A stretch of DNA of 64,000 nucleotides from an uncultured Oscillospiraceae bacterium (GCA_934591815.1 CAKTPV010000003.1:51625-115624); one strand, 5' to 3'; positions 26,048 to 35,106 are shown, numbered from the stretch's first letter. Notes: generated from the letters alone by a model not told the origin. Translations and numbers: made by a program.

Positions 26048-27439
26048 ATGGCTATTTTGAAGGTGATTCAAGACTTCGGCAACTGGTTCTGGGGCATTCC
26101 CATTCTGATCCTCATCGGCGGCGGTGGCCTGTTCCTGACCATCTATCTGGGCTTCCCTCAGATCCGGCACTTCGGCTACGCCATGAGCCAGACCTTCGGT
26201 AAGATGTTCGCCAAGAAGGAAGCGGGTAAGGTTCGTCCCATTTCCGCTGCGTTCGCGGCGTTGGCTTGCGCTGTCGGTGCTTCCAACATCGTTGGTGTGC
26301 CCGTGGCTATTGCCCTGGGCGGCCCCGGCGCCGTGTTCTGGATCTGGATCCTGGCCATCCTCGGGATGTGCACCAAGTACTGTGAGGTCGCGCTGGGCAT
26401 TAAGTACCGTCGTAAGAACGATGTGGGCGAGTGGGTTGGCGGCCCGGCTTACTACCTGCGCGGTCTGGGCAAGAAGATCGGTCTCGTGTTCGGCGTCGGC
26501 TACGCCTTCTTCTTCATGATCGAGCTGGTTCCCTCTCTGGCCTCTCAGGGTGTTTCTGCTGCTGAGCAGTTTAACGTGTTCGGCGCAAATCAGACGATCA
26601 CCGGTATCATCATCGCCGTTCTGGTGGGTGTGATTCTGGCCGGCGGCTTCAAGCGCGTGTCCAGCGTCACTGACATCATGGTTCCTGTGATGGCCTGCCT
26701 GTACGTGGTGGGCGCTCTGGTCATTATCTTTGCCAACGTGGGTGAGATCCCTGCTGTCTTTGGCATGATTTTCCGGGATGCCTTCACCGGCCGCGCCGCT
26801 GTGGGCGGCTTCGCCGGTGCCACCATCATGGCTGCGATCCGCTGGGGCGCTGCCCGCGGCGTGTACTCCAATGAGGCGGGCGTTGGTTCCACCATCGCCG
26901 GCCACTGCACCGCCGAAACGGATCATCCCATCCGTCAGGCCCAGTTCGGTATCTTCGAAGTCTTTACGGACACCATCATTATTTGCACCATTACCGCCCT
27001 GACCGTTCTGTGCTCCGGCGTGTGGACGCAGGAGGGCCTGAGCTCCGGCCAGCTGGCACTGGCTGCTTTCCAGTCCGTATTCGGCAACTTCGGCGCTATC
27101 TTCGTCGCCGTCACGGTGTTCCTGTTCGTGTTCTCTACGATTATCTCCGCTGGCTTCTTCGGCCAAATTCAGGCCGAGATCCTGTTCGGCCGCAAGTTCT
27201 CCAAGGTGTGGGTGTTTATTTATCCCCTGTTCATCTGCATCGCCTGCGCGTTCTCCAACGTGACCACCATGTATATGATCCTCGATGGCTTTCTGGCAGT
27301 GGTCGTCATCCTGAACATGATTGGTCTGCTGGTGATGTGCAGGCAGGTGAAGGATCTGCAGAAGGAGTACTACAACACTCCTAGTATGTACTATCTGGCT
27401 GACAAGGCTGCCAAGGAAGCCAAGAAGGCTGCAAAGTAA
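26048..27439 (+). CDS. alanine/glycine:cation symporter (AGCS family)
   Basis: A 463-residue inner-membrane sodium:amino-acid symporter with about 11 TM segments. Family motifs include ALACAVGASNIVGVPVAIAL and RGVYSNEAGVGSTIAGH, and IRQAQFGIFEVFTDT follows. The basic C-terminus ends in KEAKKAAK. GAAAGGAG precedes the ATG. Third gene of the operon, followed by a very strong hairpin. Substrate probably alanine, glycine or a small neutral amino acid freed by the upstream enzymes. Confidence 0.92.
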   Translation: MAILKVIQDFGNWFWGIPILILIGGGGLFLTIYLGFPQIRHFGYAMSQTFGKMFAKKEAGKVRPISAAFAALACAVGASNIVGVPVAIALGGPGAVFWIWILAILGMCTKYCEVALGIKYRRKNDVGEWVGGPAYYLRGLGKKIGLVFGVGYAFFFMIELVPSLASQGVSAAEQFNVFGANQTITGIIIAVLVGVILAGGFKRVSSVTDIMVPVMACLYVVGALVIIFANVGEIPAVFGMIFRDAFTGRAAVGGFAGATIMAAIRWGAARGVYSNEAGVGSTIAGHCTAETDHPIRQAQFGIFEVFTDTIIICTITALTVLCSGVWTQEGLSSGQLALAAFQSVFGNFGAIFVAVTVFLFVFSTIISAGFFGQIQAEILFGRKFSKVWVFIYPLFICIACAFSNVTTMYMILDGFLAVVVILNMIGLLVMCRQVKDLQKEYYNTPSMYYLADKAAKEAKKAAK

Positions 27440-27475
27440 TGGCTGACGCACTCTGCGGCAGGCAGCAATATAAGT

Positions 27476-27517
27476 AAAGCGTAGGGAGCCGGTCATTTGA
27501 CCGGCTCCCTACGCTTT
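27476..27517. terminator. 20-bp perfect bidirectional terminator
   Basis: Arms 27476-27495 and 27498-27517 are perfectly complementary. AAAGC/GCTTT ends give a short U-tract in both directions. It terminates the symporter operon from the left and the minus-strand gene from the right. Confidence 0.85.
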
Positions 27518-27890
27518 ATGACTCCTTCAGCCACCGCTGGAAGTCCTCCAAGGCGATGGTCCCCTCGTCGCATTCCTTTTTCTGCGCTCTGGCTTGTTCG
27601 CTCCAAGCGTAGAAATCCTCACCGGATATGCGCCCGGCCTTGATCCACGCAAAGCGCCGCTTACACTCCTTGCGGTAGGCCTTGAAAGCGTCATTGCCTG
27701 CCTGCCGGAGCGTCCACTGCTTCAGAGCACCGATGTCACGGCAGCACTGCTGACCTTTCGGAACAGGCTGCTCGCAATACTCCGTGACGCTCTGCAGCAT
27801 CGGCGTCATTTCCGCGCAGTCCAATTCCTGAAAGGAAAGAAGGCTTTCCAGAAAAGGGAACTCCCGCTGGACGTCCGGAACGCCCTGCAT
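27516..27890 (-). CDS. hypothetical protein, probably N-terminally truncated
   Basis: A 124-residue mostly helical protein. The C-terminal block AYRKECKRRFAWIKAGRISGEDFYAWSEQARAQKKECD resembles the tail of DUF6076-like proteins of gut Clostridia. In the same frame the sequence continues upstream for several codons to a stop, without a ribosome site, so the N-terminal half seems lost. It may be a leftover of a larger gene. Function unknown. Confidence 0.45.
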   Translation of the reverse strand: MQGVPDVQREFPFLESLLSFQELDCAEMTPMLQSVTEYCEQPVPKGQQCCRDIGALKQWTLRQAGNDAFKAYRKECKRRFAWIKAGRISGEDFYAWSEQARAQKKECDEGTIALEDFQRWLKES

Positions 27891-27906
27891 ATCAAGGGAA
27901 TCATAT

Positions 27907-27993
27907 ATCCTGAATCAACTTGAGGAGGACTATGCCGCGGATCAGATTAGAATCAAAGAATATGTAGACCCGGTTACGGGTGACAAGGAATGA
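27907..27993 (+). pseudogene. C-terminal gene fragment, unrecognised
   Basis: An open frame with protein-like character reads LNQLEEDYAADQIRIKEYVD then PVTGDKE and stop. No start or upstream domain is present, and the opposite strand carries another truncated gene up to about 27890. The pair marks a deletion junction near 27890-27905. The terminator at 28006 follows 12 bp later, as expected for a true gene end. Confidence 0.4.
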
Positions 27994-28005
27994 GAAGGCA
28001 TAAAA

Positions 28006-28032
28006 AGGCAGCCGCTTTTTCTGCGGCTGCCT
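28006..28032 (+). terminator. 10-bp stem terminator
   Basis: AGGCAGCCGC / GCGGCTGCCT with a 7-nt loop, after the fragment at 27907-27993. Confidence 0.65.
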
Positions 28033-28055
28033 GTGTAACTTTTCTATGAACTCTA

Positions 28056-28109
28056 TTGACTTTGAATGTCTAATCGTGTAGACTATACATAGAGTCTACC
28101 ATAGTAGAC
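28056..28109 (+). promoter_or_regulatory. BlaI-type promoter/operator
   Basis: TTGACT (28056-28061), 17-bp spacer, TAGACT (28079-28084). The -10 is embedded in GTAGACT (28078-28084), which forms a dyad with AGTCTAC (28093-28099). A third half site GTAGAC (28104-28109) forms a second dyad with it. This layout fits autorepression by the BlaI-like protein. Confidence 0.65.
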
Positions 28110-28124
28110 AAGGAGGGCTTGCAT

Positions 28125-28496
28125 ATGGAGATACCAAAGATTCATGAGGGTGAATACCGGTTCTGTCTGATTATGTGGGAGCATGAACCAATCGCCGCCG
28201 CGCAGCTTGTAAAGCTGTGTCAGGAACAGTTGGGATGGAAGCGAACCACGACTTATACCGTTATCAAACGCCTTGGGGAACGCGGCGTACTGAAAAATGA
28301 AGATGGCATTGTGACCGCTCTTGTATCAAAGGATGAAGCGCAGGCGTGTGAGATCGACGAACTGGTAGAAAAGAAGTTTGAAGGCTCTCTACCGGCTTTT
28401 ATCGCTGCCTTTACCAAACGGCAGGATTTATCTAATGACGAACTTGACGAAGTGCAGCAGATGATTGACCGGATCCGAAAGGGGGAAGTGACATGA
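28125..28496 (+). CDS. BlaI/MecI/CopY-family repressor
   Basis: A 123-residue winged-helix repressor (HEGEYRFCLIMWEHEPIAAAQLVKLCQEQL, then RTTTYTVIKRLGERGVL) with a C-terminal dimerisation part that is the usual proteolysis target. The ATG at 28125 has AGGAGGG 7 nt upstream. A TTG two codons earlier is disregarded. It overlaps the BlaR1-like gene by 4 nt. Confidence 0.9.
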   Translation: MEIPKIHEGEYRFCLIMWEHEPIAAAQLVKLCQEQLGWKRTTTYTVIKRLGERGVLKNEDGIVTALVSKDEAQACEIDELVEKKFEGSLPAFIAAFTKRQDLSNDELDEVQQMIDRIRKGEVT

Positions 28497-30487
28497 GCGA
28501 ACTTTTTCTGAAGATCGTCAATATGAGCATATCCGCAAGCTGGATCGTGGTTGCGGTTTTGGCATTGAGGTTTTGCTTGAAAAAAGCTCCAAAATGGGTA
28601 AATGCTCTGCTTTGGGGCATTGTCGCTGTGCGGATGGTTTTCCCGTTTTCGATAGAAAGCGTACTGAGCCTGATGCCAAGCGCAGAAACGATCAGCCCGA
28701 CCATTATGATGGAGCAGACACCTTCTGTTCAAACAGGCGTTCCCGTCCTCAATCATGTTATCAACCCAGTAATCAGCGGTTCGCTCACGCCCGCTCCGGG
28801 CGCAAGTGCAAATCCGCTGCAAATATGGATTCCGGTTTTAGCGTGGATTTGGCTTTTCGGAATAGCAGCCCTTTTCCTCTACTCTGCTGTGAGCTACTGG
28901 TGTTTGCGCCGCAAGGTCTGTGAAGCGGTGATTCTGCGGGATAATATCTATCAAAGCGAAAATGTTTGCTCTCCTTTTGTGCTGGGAATCATCAGACCCA
29001 AAATCTATCTTCCGTATCATATGGACAGCCGCGAGATGGATCATGTAATTGCCCATGAGCAGACGCATATCCGCCGCAAGGATCATTGGTGGAAGCCACT
29101 CGGTTTCCTGCTGCTGACAACTCATTGGTTCAATCCGCTGATGTGGCTCAGCTATATACTGCTGTGCCGGGATATTGAACTTGCCTGTGATGAAAAGGTT
29201 ATCAGGAAGATGAACAATGAGCAAAGAGCCGATTATACACAGGCACTTGTGGCTTGCAGCGTCGATCGTCGTTTGATTGCAGCGTGTCCCCTTGCTTTTG
29301 GTGAAATCGGAGTAAAGGAGCGTGTAAAGTCCGTGATGAACTATAAGAAGCCCGCATTCTGGATCGTTTTGGCTTCCGTAATTGTCTGCGCTGTGATTGC
29401 AGTCTGTTTCCTGACAAATCCGATCGGGTTCCAATTCGATGTGTCAGCCAACACGATTGCTTCTGCAAATCACTTTGATATGAGAAATGCGGACGATCCG
29501 GTTGCCATTGAAATGACCCCGGCACAGATCAGCGAGTTAAACTCCCGTCTGGCTGGAGTTAAAAACTGCAAGCGTAGCGATAAATATGCCGGACTGACGC
29601 CGGGATATCAGATCAGTGCGCAGCTGCAGGATGGAAGCTATATCAGAATCAGCGGATATAGCCTTTCTGACAACACAATGGTGGACATTGAGCAAAATGG
29701 CAAGCGGTATGCGGTGTCGGGCAGGGAGTTTCAGGAATATCTGAGCCGAATCTGCGCCGGTGGAGATGTTTCCGCGGCATTCGATTTGCAACCGCTTCGT
29801 GCGCAGTATCCGGAATACTTCGATCTGGATGCGTCCGCAGGACTGGATGTCTATGTCTGGCAGATGGCTCCGGACAGTTATTGCTTTGGCTTGCTTCCGC
29901 ATACGGCATCTCCAAGAGACAGCACTGCACAAGAACTGCTGGCGCTTCGCGGTGCAAGTAGTGAGCAAATGCGGTATATCCTTGCCGCGTATGCGCTCGA
30001 TCCGGATGATATCTACGTCATTCCGTGGCAAAATCCTATTTCCAGCTATATCCCGGAGTGCTGGATTGTCACTGAAAACGGAGAAAGTCTGGAGGAAAAA
30101 CAGGCGCAGTACATAGAAACAGTCAGCGCCATGCTTTTTGGAGAAAGGGACACACTGCTGCATGACGACTACCCGATCTACGATTCCATCGTTTTCGACG
30201 TAGATGGAGACGGAATAGATGAGGTCTGCGTTCTCGGTTTTGGGCGAACCTCCGGCCTTTTCACCTTCACCTTCCGTGCCGCAGAGATTGGGGCAGACAC
30301 GCTGAAATACGATACCCTATTCTGCACGGAATGGTATGATTTATCCTTTATCCGTGAGGACGACGGCGTTGTCCGTGTGCAGGGGATTGACCAGAAGGAT
30401 TCTCCGCAGACGCACCTGTTTGATATTGCCGTTGTTGACGGCAGCATACAGCTAACCGAGGACGGGCAGAATATTTCGCGCTATTAG
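28493..30487 (+). CDS. BlaR1-like M56 metallopeptidase with unusual C-terminal sensor region
   Basis: A 664-residue membrane protease. About four TM segments lie in residues 1-310 with the zinc motif H188-E-Q-T-H192 in a cytoplasmic loop, and a last TM segment near 285-308. The roughly 350-residue extracytoplasmic part is not the penicillin-binding domain of BlaR1. It contains FDVDGDGIDEVCVLGFG, an acidic calcium-binding-like or FG-GAP-like loop near residue 570. It probably senses an extracellular signal and cleaves the BlaI-like repressor. It need not be related to beta-lactams. Confidence 0.85.
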   Translation: MSELFLKIVNMSISASWIVVAVLALRFCLKKAPKWVNALLWGIVAVRMVFPFSIESVLSLMPSAETISPTIMMEQTPSVQTGVPVLNHVINPVISGSLTPAPGASANPLQIWIPVLAWIWLFGIAALFLYSAVSYWCLRRKVCEAVILRDNIYQSENVCSPFVLGIIRPKIYLPYHMDSREMDHVIAHEQTHIRRKDHWWKPLGFLLLTTHWFNPLMWLSYILLCRDIELACDEKVIRKMNNEQRADYTQALVACSVDRRLIAACPLAFGEIGVKERVKSVMNYKKPAFWIVLASVIVCAVIAVCFLTNPIGFQFDVSANTIASANHFDMRNADDPVAIEMTPAQISELNSRLAGVKNCKRSDKYAGLTPGYQISAQLQDGSYIRISGYSLSDNTMVDIEQNGKRYAVSGREFQEYLSRICAGGDVSAAFDLQPLRAQYPEYFDLDASAGLDVYVWQMAPDSYCFGLLPHTASPRDSTAQELLALRGASSEQMRYILAAYALDPDDIYVIPWQNPISSYIPECWIVTENGESLEEKQAQYIETVSAMLFGERDTLLHDDYPIYDSIVFDVDGDGIDEVCVLGFGRTSGLFTFTFRAAEIGADTLKYDTLFCTEWYDLSFIREDDGVVRVQGIDQKDSPQTHLFDIAVVDGSIQLTEDGQNISRY

Positions 30488-30848
30488 CATACATCGTCTT
30501 GTGAATTATTATGGCGGGCAAAGGTATGGGACGGTCGAATGCGGGGAAAGGCTATACGCAGATGATTCTGCGGGAAAAGCGGCTGCCAAAGTCATGGCGA
30601 AGGCTGCCTTCACGCATGTGACTTCTGCGCCCGTTACAGCGACTGCGCCGCACCGATGGATGAAGAACATTGAGAACAAATTTGCGGATACGTTAAGAAT
30701 CCTTTCGCTATGTTGATGCCTTCAATGCAATGGCAATGATTGAAGGCATCTCCGCAAACCGCGCTCTCTTAACAAAGATATTATGCGCTAAGAGGTATCC
30801 TAAGCAGCACGAAGAGTTTTGCAGACGAAGAAAGGAAGCTCAAAATAG
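30488..30848 (+). pseudogene. gene-poor stretch with a possible frameshifted gene
   Basis: Two adjoining frames look weakly coding: 30501-30716 (ending KFADTLRILSLC) and 30697-30852 (ESFRYVDAFNAMAMIEG ... RRRKEAQNR). The second ends with TGA overlapping the ATG of the lipoprotein gene, as in a coupled operon. A single shift near 30695 would join them. No family is recognised. A 12-bp hairpin (30715-30750) lies inside and may instead be a terminator of the BlaR-like gene. Confidence 0.3.
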
Positions 30849-31781
30849 ATGAAATTGAACCAGCAAACAGCAGCACTTGCGTTATGCACGCTTCTTGGCG
30901 TCTCTGTACTTGCAGGCTGTGGAAGAAGTGGAGATTTTTCTGAACTGCAGCCGGCAGTAAATAAAATCGAGTACACAAACCTGAACGACAGCGGATCAAG
31001 GGAACTTTTGAAGGAGCTGCTCTCCGACACAGGCGTGTCGGACAGGCGTATTCAGAGCTTTTTCCGCCGTGTGGACCGCTTTAATGACAGCGTGAAGCAG
31101 GAATGGCTTACGGATGGCTTTGAGGAAGCAGAACTGCTGTATACGAAATATGACCCTTACGCAATGCAGGACGAATGGACGGCGAAAAACGGGACGTTTC
31201 CGGGCTATAACTGCCGGATCACCGCCATGAACCTGTTTGGGGACTTCCTCTCCGTGAGCGCAGACTCTCAAATCAATGCTGGTGAAGATGTGCTGTTTGT
31301 GGACGAGGAAACGCTGAAAACAGATCCCGATGCGCTGGGCGGAAGCAGCCTTGCAGATTTCCGCGCACTGTATTCCTCCATGAAGGCGGAGGATACCACG
31401 GAGATCAAGCGTCATGTACAAACCGTACAAGAGGAATGGGCTTCCCGCGGCGTTACCTTTCGGGAGAATGAACGGATCCGCCTCATCACGGTATTCTTCC
31501 ACGATAAGCCGACCGAGGAGGAATCTCTGCTGTTTGTCGGGCATGTTGGCGTACTTCTGACGGCGAAGGACGGGACGCTGTACTTTGTAGAAAAGGTTGC
31601 CTTTCAGGAGCCGTACCGGATGCTGCGCTTTGCGGACCGAACGTCACTGAGCGATTACCTTATGGGAAAATATGACACCTCATGGGGACAGGATACGGCA
31701 AGCCCCTTTATCATGGAGAACGACAAGCTCATGGACGGCTGGCGTCCAAACCCGGATAGCGGAAGCTCCGCGCTCGACTAA
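30849..31781 (+). CDS. DUF4300 family lipoprotein
   Basis: A 310-residue secreted lipoprotein with signal peptide and lipobox SVLAGC (Cys24). The body (YTNLNDSGSRELLKELL, then DRFNDSVKQEWLTDGFEE and CRITAMNLFGDF) matches DUF4300, a family of streptococcal and clostridial surface lipoproteins of unknown role. It lies after the BlaI/BlaR1-like genes, perhaps in the same regulon. A strong terminator follows. Confidence 0.85.
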   Translation: MKLNQQTAALALCTLLGVSVLAGCGRSGDFSELQPAVNKIEYTNLNDSGSRELLKELLSDTGVSDRRIQSFFRRVDRFNDSVKQEWLTDGFEEAELLYTKYDPYAMQDEWTAKNGTFPGYNCRITAMNLFGDFLSVSADSQINAGEDVLFVDEETLKTDPDALGGSSLADFRALYSSMKAEDTTEIKRHVQTVQEEWASRGVTFRENERIRLITVFFHDKPTEEESLLFVGHVGVLLTAKDGTLYFVEKVAFQEPYRMLRFADRTSLSDYLMGKYDTSWGQDTASPFIMENDKLMDGWRPNPDSGSSALD

Positions 31782-31800
31782 GGACTGTGCGTTGCTGCCA

Positions 31801-31840
31801 ATATAAGAAATCCCCGACTCCGATCGGGGATTTCTTATAT
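31801..31840. terminator. 17-bp perfect bidirectional terminator
   Basis: Arms 31801-31817 and 31824-31840, loop of 6 nt, AT-rich ends (TTTCTTATAT). Confidence 0.85.
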
Positions 31841-31871
31841 TATCCTCCGCTGAAGCTGTGGAGAAAACCAG

Positions 31872-31967
31872 ATAAAGCGTATCATCGCTGTTGCTCTGCT
31901 CGTGTTTGTAGCTTTGATTTTTGCAATTATGGCGTTGAATTATGCGCCAATGCCGCAATCGAAATAA
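31872..31967 (+). pseudogene. 31-codon membrane peptide frame lacking a normal start codon
   Basis: Beginning with ATA at 31872 the frame reads KRIIAVALLVFVALIFAI then MALNYAPMPQSK and stop, a single hydrophobic helix with a positive N-terminus. GGAG lies 8-9 nt before the ATA, exactly where a start ATG would be. It looks like a small membrane protein whose ATG has mutated to ATA, unless ATA is used. Confidence 0.35.
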
Positions 31968-32110
31968 CCAAAGAGCTACCGCAATATTTTTCCTACACTT
32001 TTTAGCTGTTTTTGGCGGTTTCCTCTCGATTTAAATTCCTTTTCTAACATCTTGTGACCCGCATCCCCCATGTGTTCCACACCTGTCTGTGGCATTTTAT
32101 GTGGTCAAAG

Positions 32111-32147
32111 GCAAAGCCTCGCCGGAGCAATTCCGGCGGGGCTTTGC
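32111..32147 (+). terminator. 16-bp hairpin
   Basis: Arms 32111-32126 and 32132-32147 pair throughout with one T-G wobble and a 5-nt loop. No long U-tract follows. Confidence 0.55.
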
Positions 32148-32412
32148 GGTATTCTCGGCAGCCTGCTTTTCCACTCGGTGAACAACACGAAAACCGCACT
32201 GGGGCCACCCCATGAGGTGGGATGCCATAATCAAAGAAAACAGACAGCACGGCGTGAGATCTTCCGGGAAGCACGAAGCTGAAGAAAAGACAGGTGTGGC
32301 GTGTAAAGAACACCCCCATACCATACAATAACCCTAAAGCTATTAAGGAGAGCGAATACAGTGAAAAACAGGAGCTCTAAATATTAAAAACTCCTTAAAA
32401 TTGCAGATTGTT

Positions 32413-32441
32413 TTTACTTGATGCACTTTTTATAGTATAAT
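32413..32441 (+). promoter_or_regulatory. promoter of gene at 32602
   Basis: TTTACT (32413-32418), 17 bp, TATAAT (32436-32441). The leader would be about 150 nt. Confidence 0.45.
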
Positions 32442-32601
32442 AAAAATAGATATACGCTGTGATGTAAAACATGAGACGGCGAAAAGGAAATATCCGGATA
32501 TTGATGTGTATGGTGCGGCACAGCAGCGTTTTCACTTTCTGTTCCGTGAATTTGAAAGAAATCAGGATGATTAATGAAGTTCAAGGAGAGGAGGCAAAAG
32601 C

Positions 32602-32937
32602 ATGCAATCCAATTGGAGTTCTAAACGGGATTGGCTTCTGTTCCGAAGCAAGCTTGCCGGATGGCAGGAGGCTTATATCGGGAGGCTGAACAAGGAATAT
32701 ATCGAATTGTTGTGTGGAGACGGTTCCGAAGCTGATAAGTTTTGGGAGTTATGCAAGCGCATCCGTGAGGATAGACGCTGTGCCGGCGTGCAGATCTCCA
32801 TGAGAGGATCGGATCCTCTTCCAATCATCTGCCGTATGATCAATGAGGGAGTTATCACACTCGGCGATCTCGACGAGTTCAGTGAGGAACTGCGGGAGGC
32901 GGTGGCAACAATTACGAAGCCACATAAGGACATATAA
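32602..32937 (+). CDS. conserved hypothetical protein
   Basis: A 111-residue soluble protein (WSSKRDWLLFRSKLAGWQEA near the N-terminus, then YIELLCGDGSEADKFW and CAGVQISM). It resembles a small helical protein of gut Firmicutes with no known role, often near regulators. GGAGG precedes the ATG at a good distance. No transmembrane segment or signal peptide. Confidence 0.6.
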   Translation: MQSNWSSKRDWLLFRSKLAGWQEAYIGRLNKEYIELLCGDGSEADKFWELCKRIREDRRCAGVQISMRGSDPLPIICRMINEGVITLGDLDEFSEELREAVATITKPHKDI

Positions 32938-33085
32938 AAGGGAAATTTGATACATAAATCATCGACCCGTAGGCGCGATTGACACCGCAATGCCCACAGG
33001 CCATATACACAGGGCAGTGGCTTTGCGCAGCAAGGTCGCTGCCCTGCCGCCATTTTATAAACCATGTTGAACAGGAGGCTTATTT

Positions 33086-35083
33086 ATGACCTATCTGCTC
33101 TATATGAAACGCTCATTCACGCGCAGTCCCCGCCGTCATGCGGTGCTGTTTGCGGTGCTGACCTGCGCGTTTCTGCTGCCGCTGCTGATCTCCATTTACC
33201 GGGACAGCAATGCATGGGGCACGCGGCAATATCTTCTTGCCCGTTCTGCGGGTGAAACCTATCACATTGGGAACGCAACGGAAGCGGATGTGCCTTATTT
33301 TGAGGGTATCCGCGGACTGTCCGCGCCCGTTTATCGTGACGGTACCATCTATCTTCATATTCTGTCGGACGAGGAATGGAGAAATTCGGAGAGCGTGACC
33401 GTTTTTGAGAACGAGATCCGCAAGCGCATGGAAGCGTCTGGAAACGAAGCCCTGCTCCCGACTGCGTTCAGCTATGAATACGCCCACGGGATATCCACCG
33501 ATCCGTCCCATCTTTCGGGGCAGCGAAGCCTTCTGCTCGTCAATATGCTGGTCATTCTACTCTCAGTATCGGTGGTGCGTTCCGCTTACCGAAGTCACCT
33601 GAAGCGCTTTACCTCTGACATTGGGACGCTCCGCGCCTGCGGAGCCAGCCGCCGTCAGATCAGCGCCCTGCTTGCCGCGGAGCTTGCGGCGGTGTTTCTG
33701 CTTGCGGCAGCCTGCGCCGTGGTTCTTTCCGTCGTATCGCTGAAAGCGCTGTTCACGGCGTTTCTTGAGATCCGTCACGATAGCCTCGCGTGGCTGATCT
33801 TTCATGTGGAGCCGATGAATGTTCTGCTCCATTTAGCGGTTTTCTTCGTTACACTGGGGCTGTCGCTGGGCATGACCCTGCACCGGTACAGCCGCGAGCC
33901 TGCGCGGGCGCTGCTGAACGATGCGGAAAATGCGCCGAAGGTCAAGCGCGGACGAAAGCCCCTCCGGCGGCGTTTCATCCCGGCGGCAACCCTCTGCGGC
34001 CTGTGGCGCAGCCGCACGAACCGCAGCCTCCGTTCCTGCCTTGCTGTTTCCGTTCCCGTCATGGCAGTTTTTCTGCTTCTGTTCAACATCCTCACTGTTG
34101 CCTTGCAGGTCACGGGCGCGGAGGAGGAATGGGGGTTAAAGGTTTCCCGTTCCTCCCATGACGGAGAAGGCTTTTCGGCTGAGGACATGGCGTATGTTTC
34201 CTCTCTGGTGGGTGTGAAGCAGACGCGTCCCGTATATGAGCCGGACGATTATATCCTGCTGCCGGAGTCCCCGGAGGAGGTGGAGACACCACTGCGTATC
34301 CGACCATACAGCGGTCTTGGCGCGGTGTCTCAAACGCTTTCCAAATATGAGATCGCCGTCAGCCGCAAGGCGGAACGCGGCGTCGGAGATGTACTGCGGC
34401 TTTGCCGGTCAGAAGCGTATTACGATGTAAATGGAGGTATCAAGCAGCCCGCACCGGAGGATGTGACCGCGCTGACGGTGGCCGCGCTGACGGACACGAA
34501 GCCGTCCGGATGGGCGCTGGATATCTATGTGAGCGATGAACTGTATGCGGACATCATCGCCTCAGAGCCGGCAACCGGCATCGAGATCGCCCTGACCGAT
34601 CCTGCCATGAACGCGCAGGTGGAGACCGCCCTGCGGGCGCACTTTGCAGGCGCGGAGTATGCTGTCACCAACCGCCAATCTGGGTCGGATTTCCTGCGGG
34701 AGATGTCCTCCGGCGTGTATCTGTTGCTGGGGTACATCTTTGCGGCGCTGTTCCTGCTCATCCTGCTGATCCTCTATGTCCGGCTCTGCGACTACATCGA
34801 GGGCAGCCGCCCGCTGATCCGCTCCCTTTACAGGCTGGGTGCGTCAAAGCGGACGCTATACCGCTCCTATATCCGGCAGGACGGGATCTCCGCCGGCGCT
34901 GCCGTTGCCGCGCCGTTTCTGATCAGCCTTCCGCTGACGGCGCTGCTGTGCGCATGGCAGAAAGCCCCGCTGCACCTTGACGGCGGAATGCTCACAGTAT
35001 ATGCGGCTCTGGCGGCGCTGCTGCTGTTTACCCATTGGCATCCCGTACACCGCTCACTCAAGCGCGTACTTCGTCCGCTATGA
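33086..35083 (+). CDS. ABC transporter permease, FtsX-like
   Basis: A 665-residue permease. One TM segment near the N-terminus (residues about 18-38) is followed by an extracytoplasmic part, three TM segments around 150-275 (first FtsX domain), a further TM near 320-340, a large extracytoplasmic domain, and three C-terminal TM segments (545-660, second FtsX domain). AGGAGG lies 7 nt before the ATG. With the ATPase encoded 23 bp downstream it forms a MacB/BceAB-like system, possibly for peptide antibiotic resistance or envelope stress. Confidence 0.85.
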   Translation: MTYLLYMKRSFTRSPRRHAVLFAVLTCAFLLPLLISIYRDSNAWGTRQYLLARSAGETYHIGNATEADVPYFEGIRGLSAPVYRDGTIYLHILSDEEWRNSESVTVFENEIRKRMEASGNEALLPTAFSYEYAHGISTDPSHLSGQRSLLLVNMLVILLSVSVVRSAYRSHLKRFTSDIGTLRACGASRRQISALLAAELAAVFLLAAACAVVLSVVSLKALFTAFLEIRHDSLAWLIFHVEPMNVLLHLAVFFVTLGLSLGMTLHRYSREPARALLNDAENAPKVKRGRKPLRRRFIPAATLCGLWRSRTNRSLRSCLAVSVPVMAVFLLLFNILTVALQVTGAEEEWGLKVSRSSHDGEGFSAEDMAYVSSLVGVKQTRPVYEPDDYILLPESPEEVETPLRIRPYSGLGAVSQTLSKYEIAVSRKAERGVGDVLRLCRSEAYYDVNGGIKQPAPEDVTALTVAALTDTKPSGWALDIYVSDELYADIIASEPATGIEIALTDPAMNAQVETALRAHFAGAEYAVTNRQSGSDFLREMSSGVYLLLGYIFAALFLLILLILYVRLCDYIEGSRPLIRSLYRLGASKRTLYRSYIRQDGISAGAAVAAPFLISLPLTALLCAWQKAPLHLDGGMLTVYAALAALLLFTHWHPVHRSLKRVLRPL

Positions 35084-35106
35084 CCGTGCAGAAAGGAGAT
35101 TTCCTG

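Larger units (their letters stand above)
31968..32601. other. 630-bp stretch without a convincing gene
   Basis: It contains a terminator-like hairpin (32111-32147), a tiny frame after AAGGAG at 32370 (eight codons from GTG, not supported), and a promoter-like TTTACT-N17-TATAAT at 32413-32441 that probably serves the gene at 32602. Confidence 0.5.

Noticed and set aside
25901..27496. 531-codon minus-strand frame
   Set aside because: Antisense shadow of the AGCS symporter gene. Low-complexity, charged, no recognisable protein.
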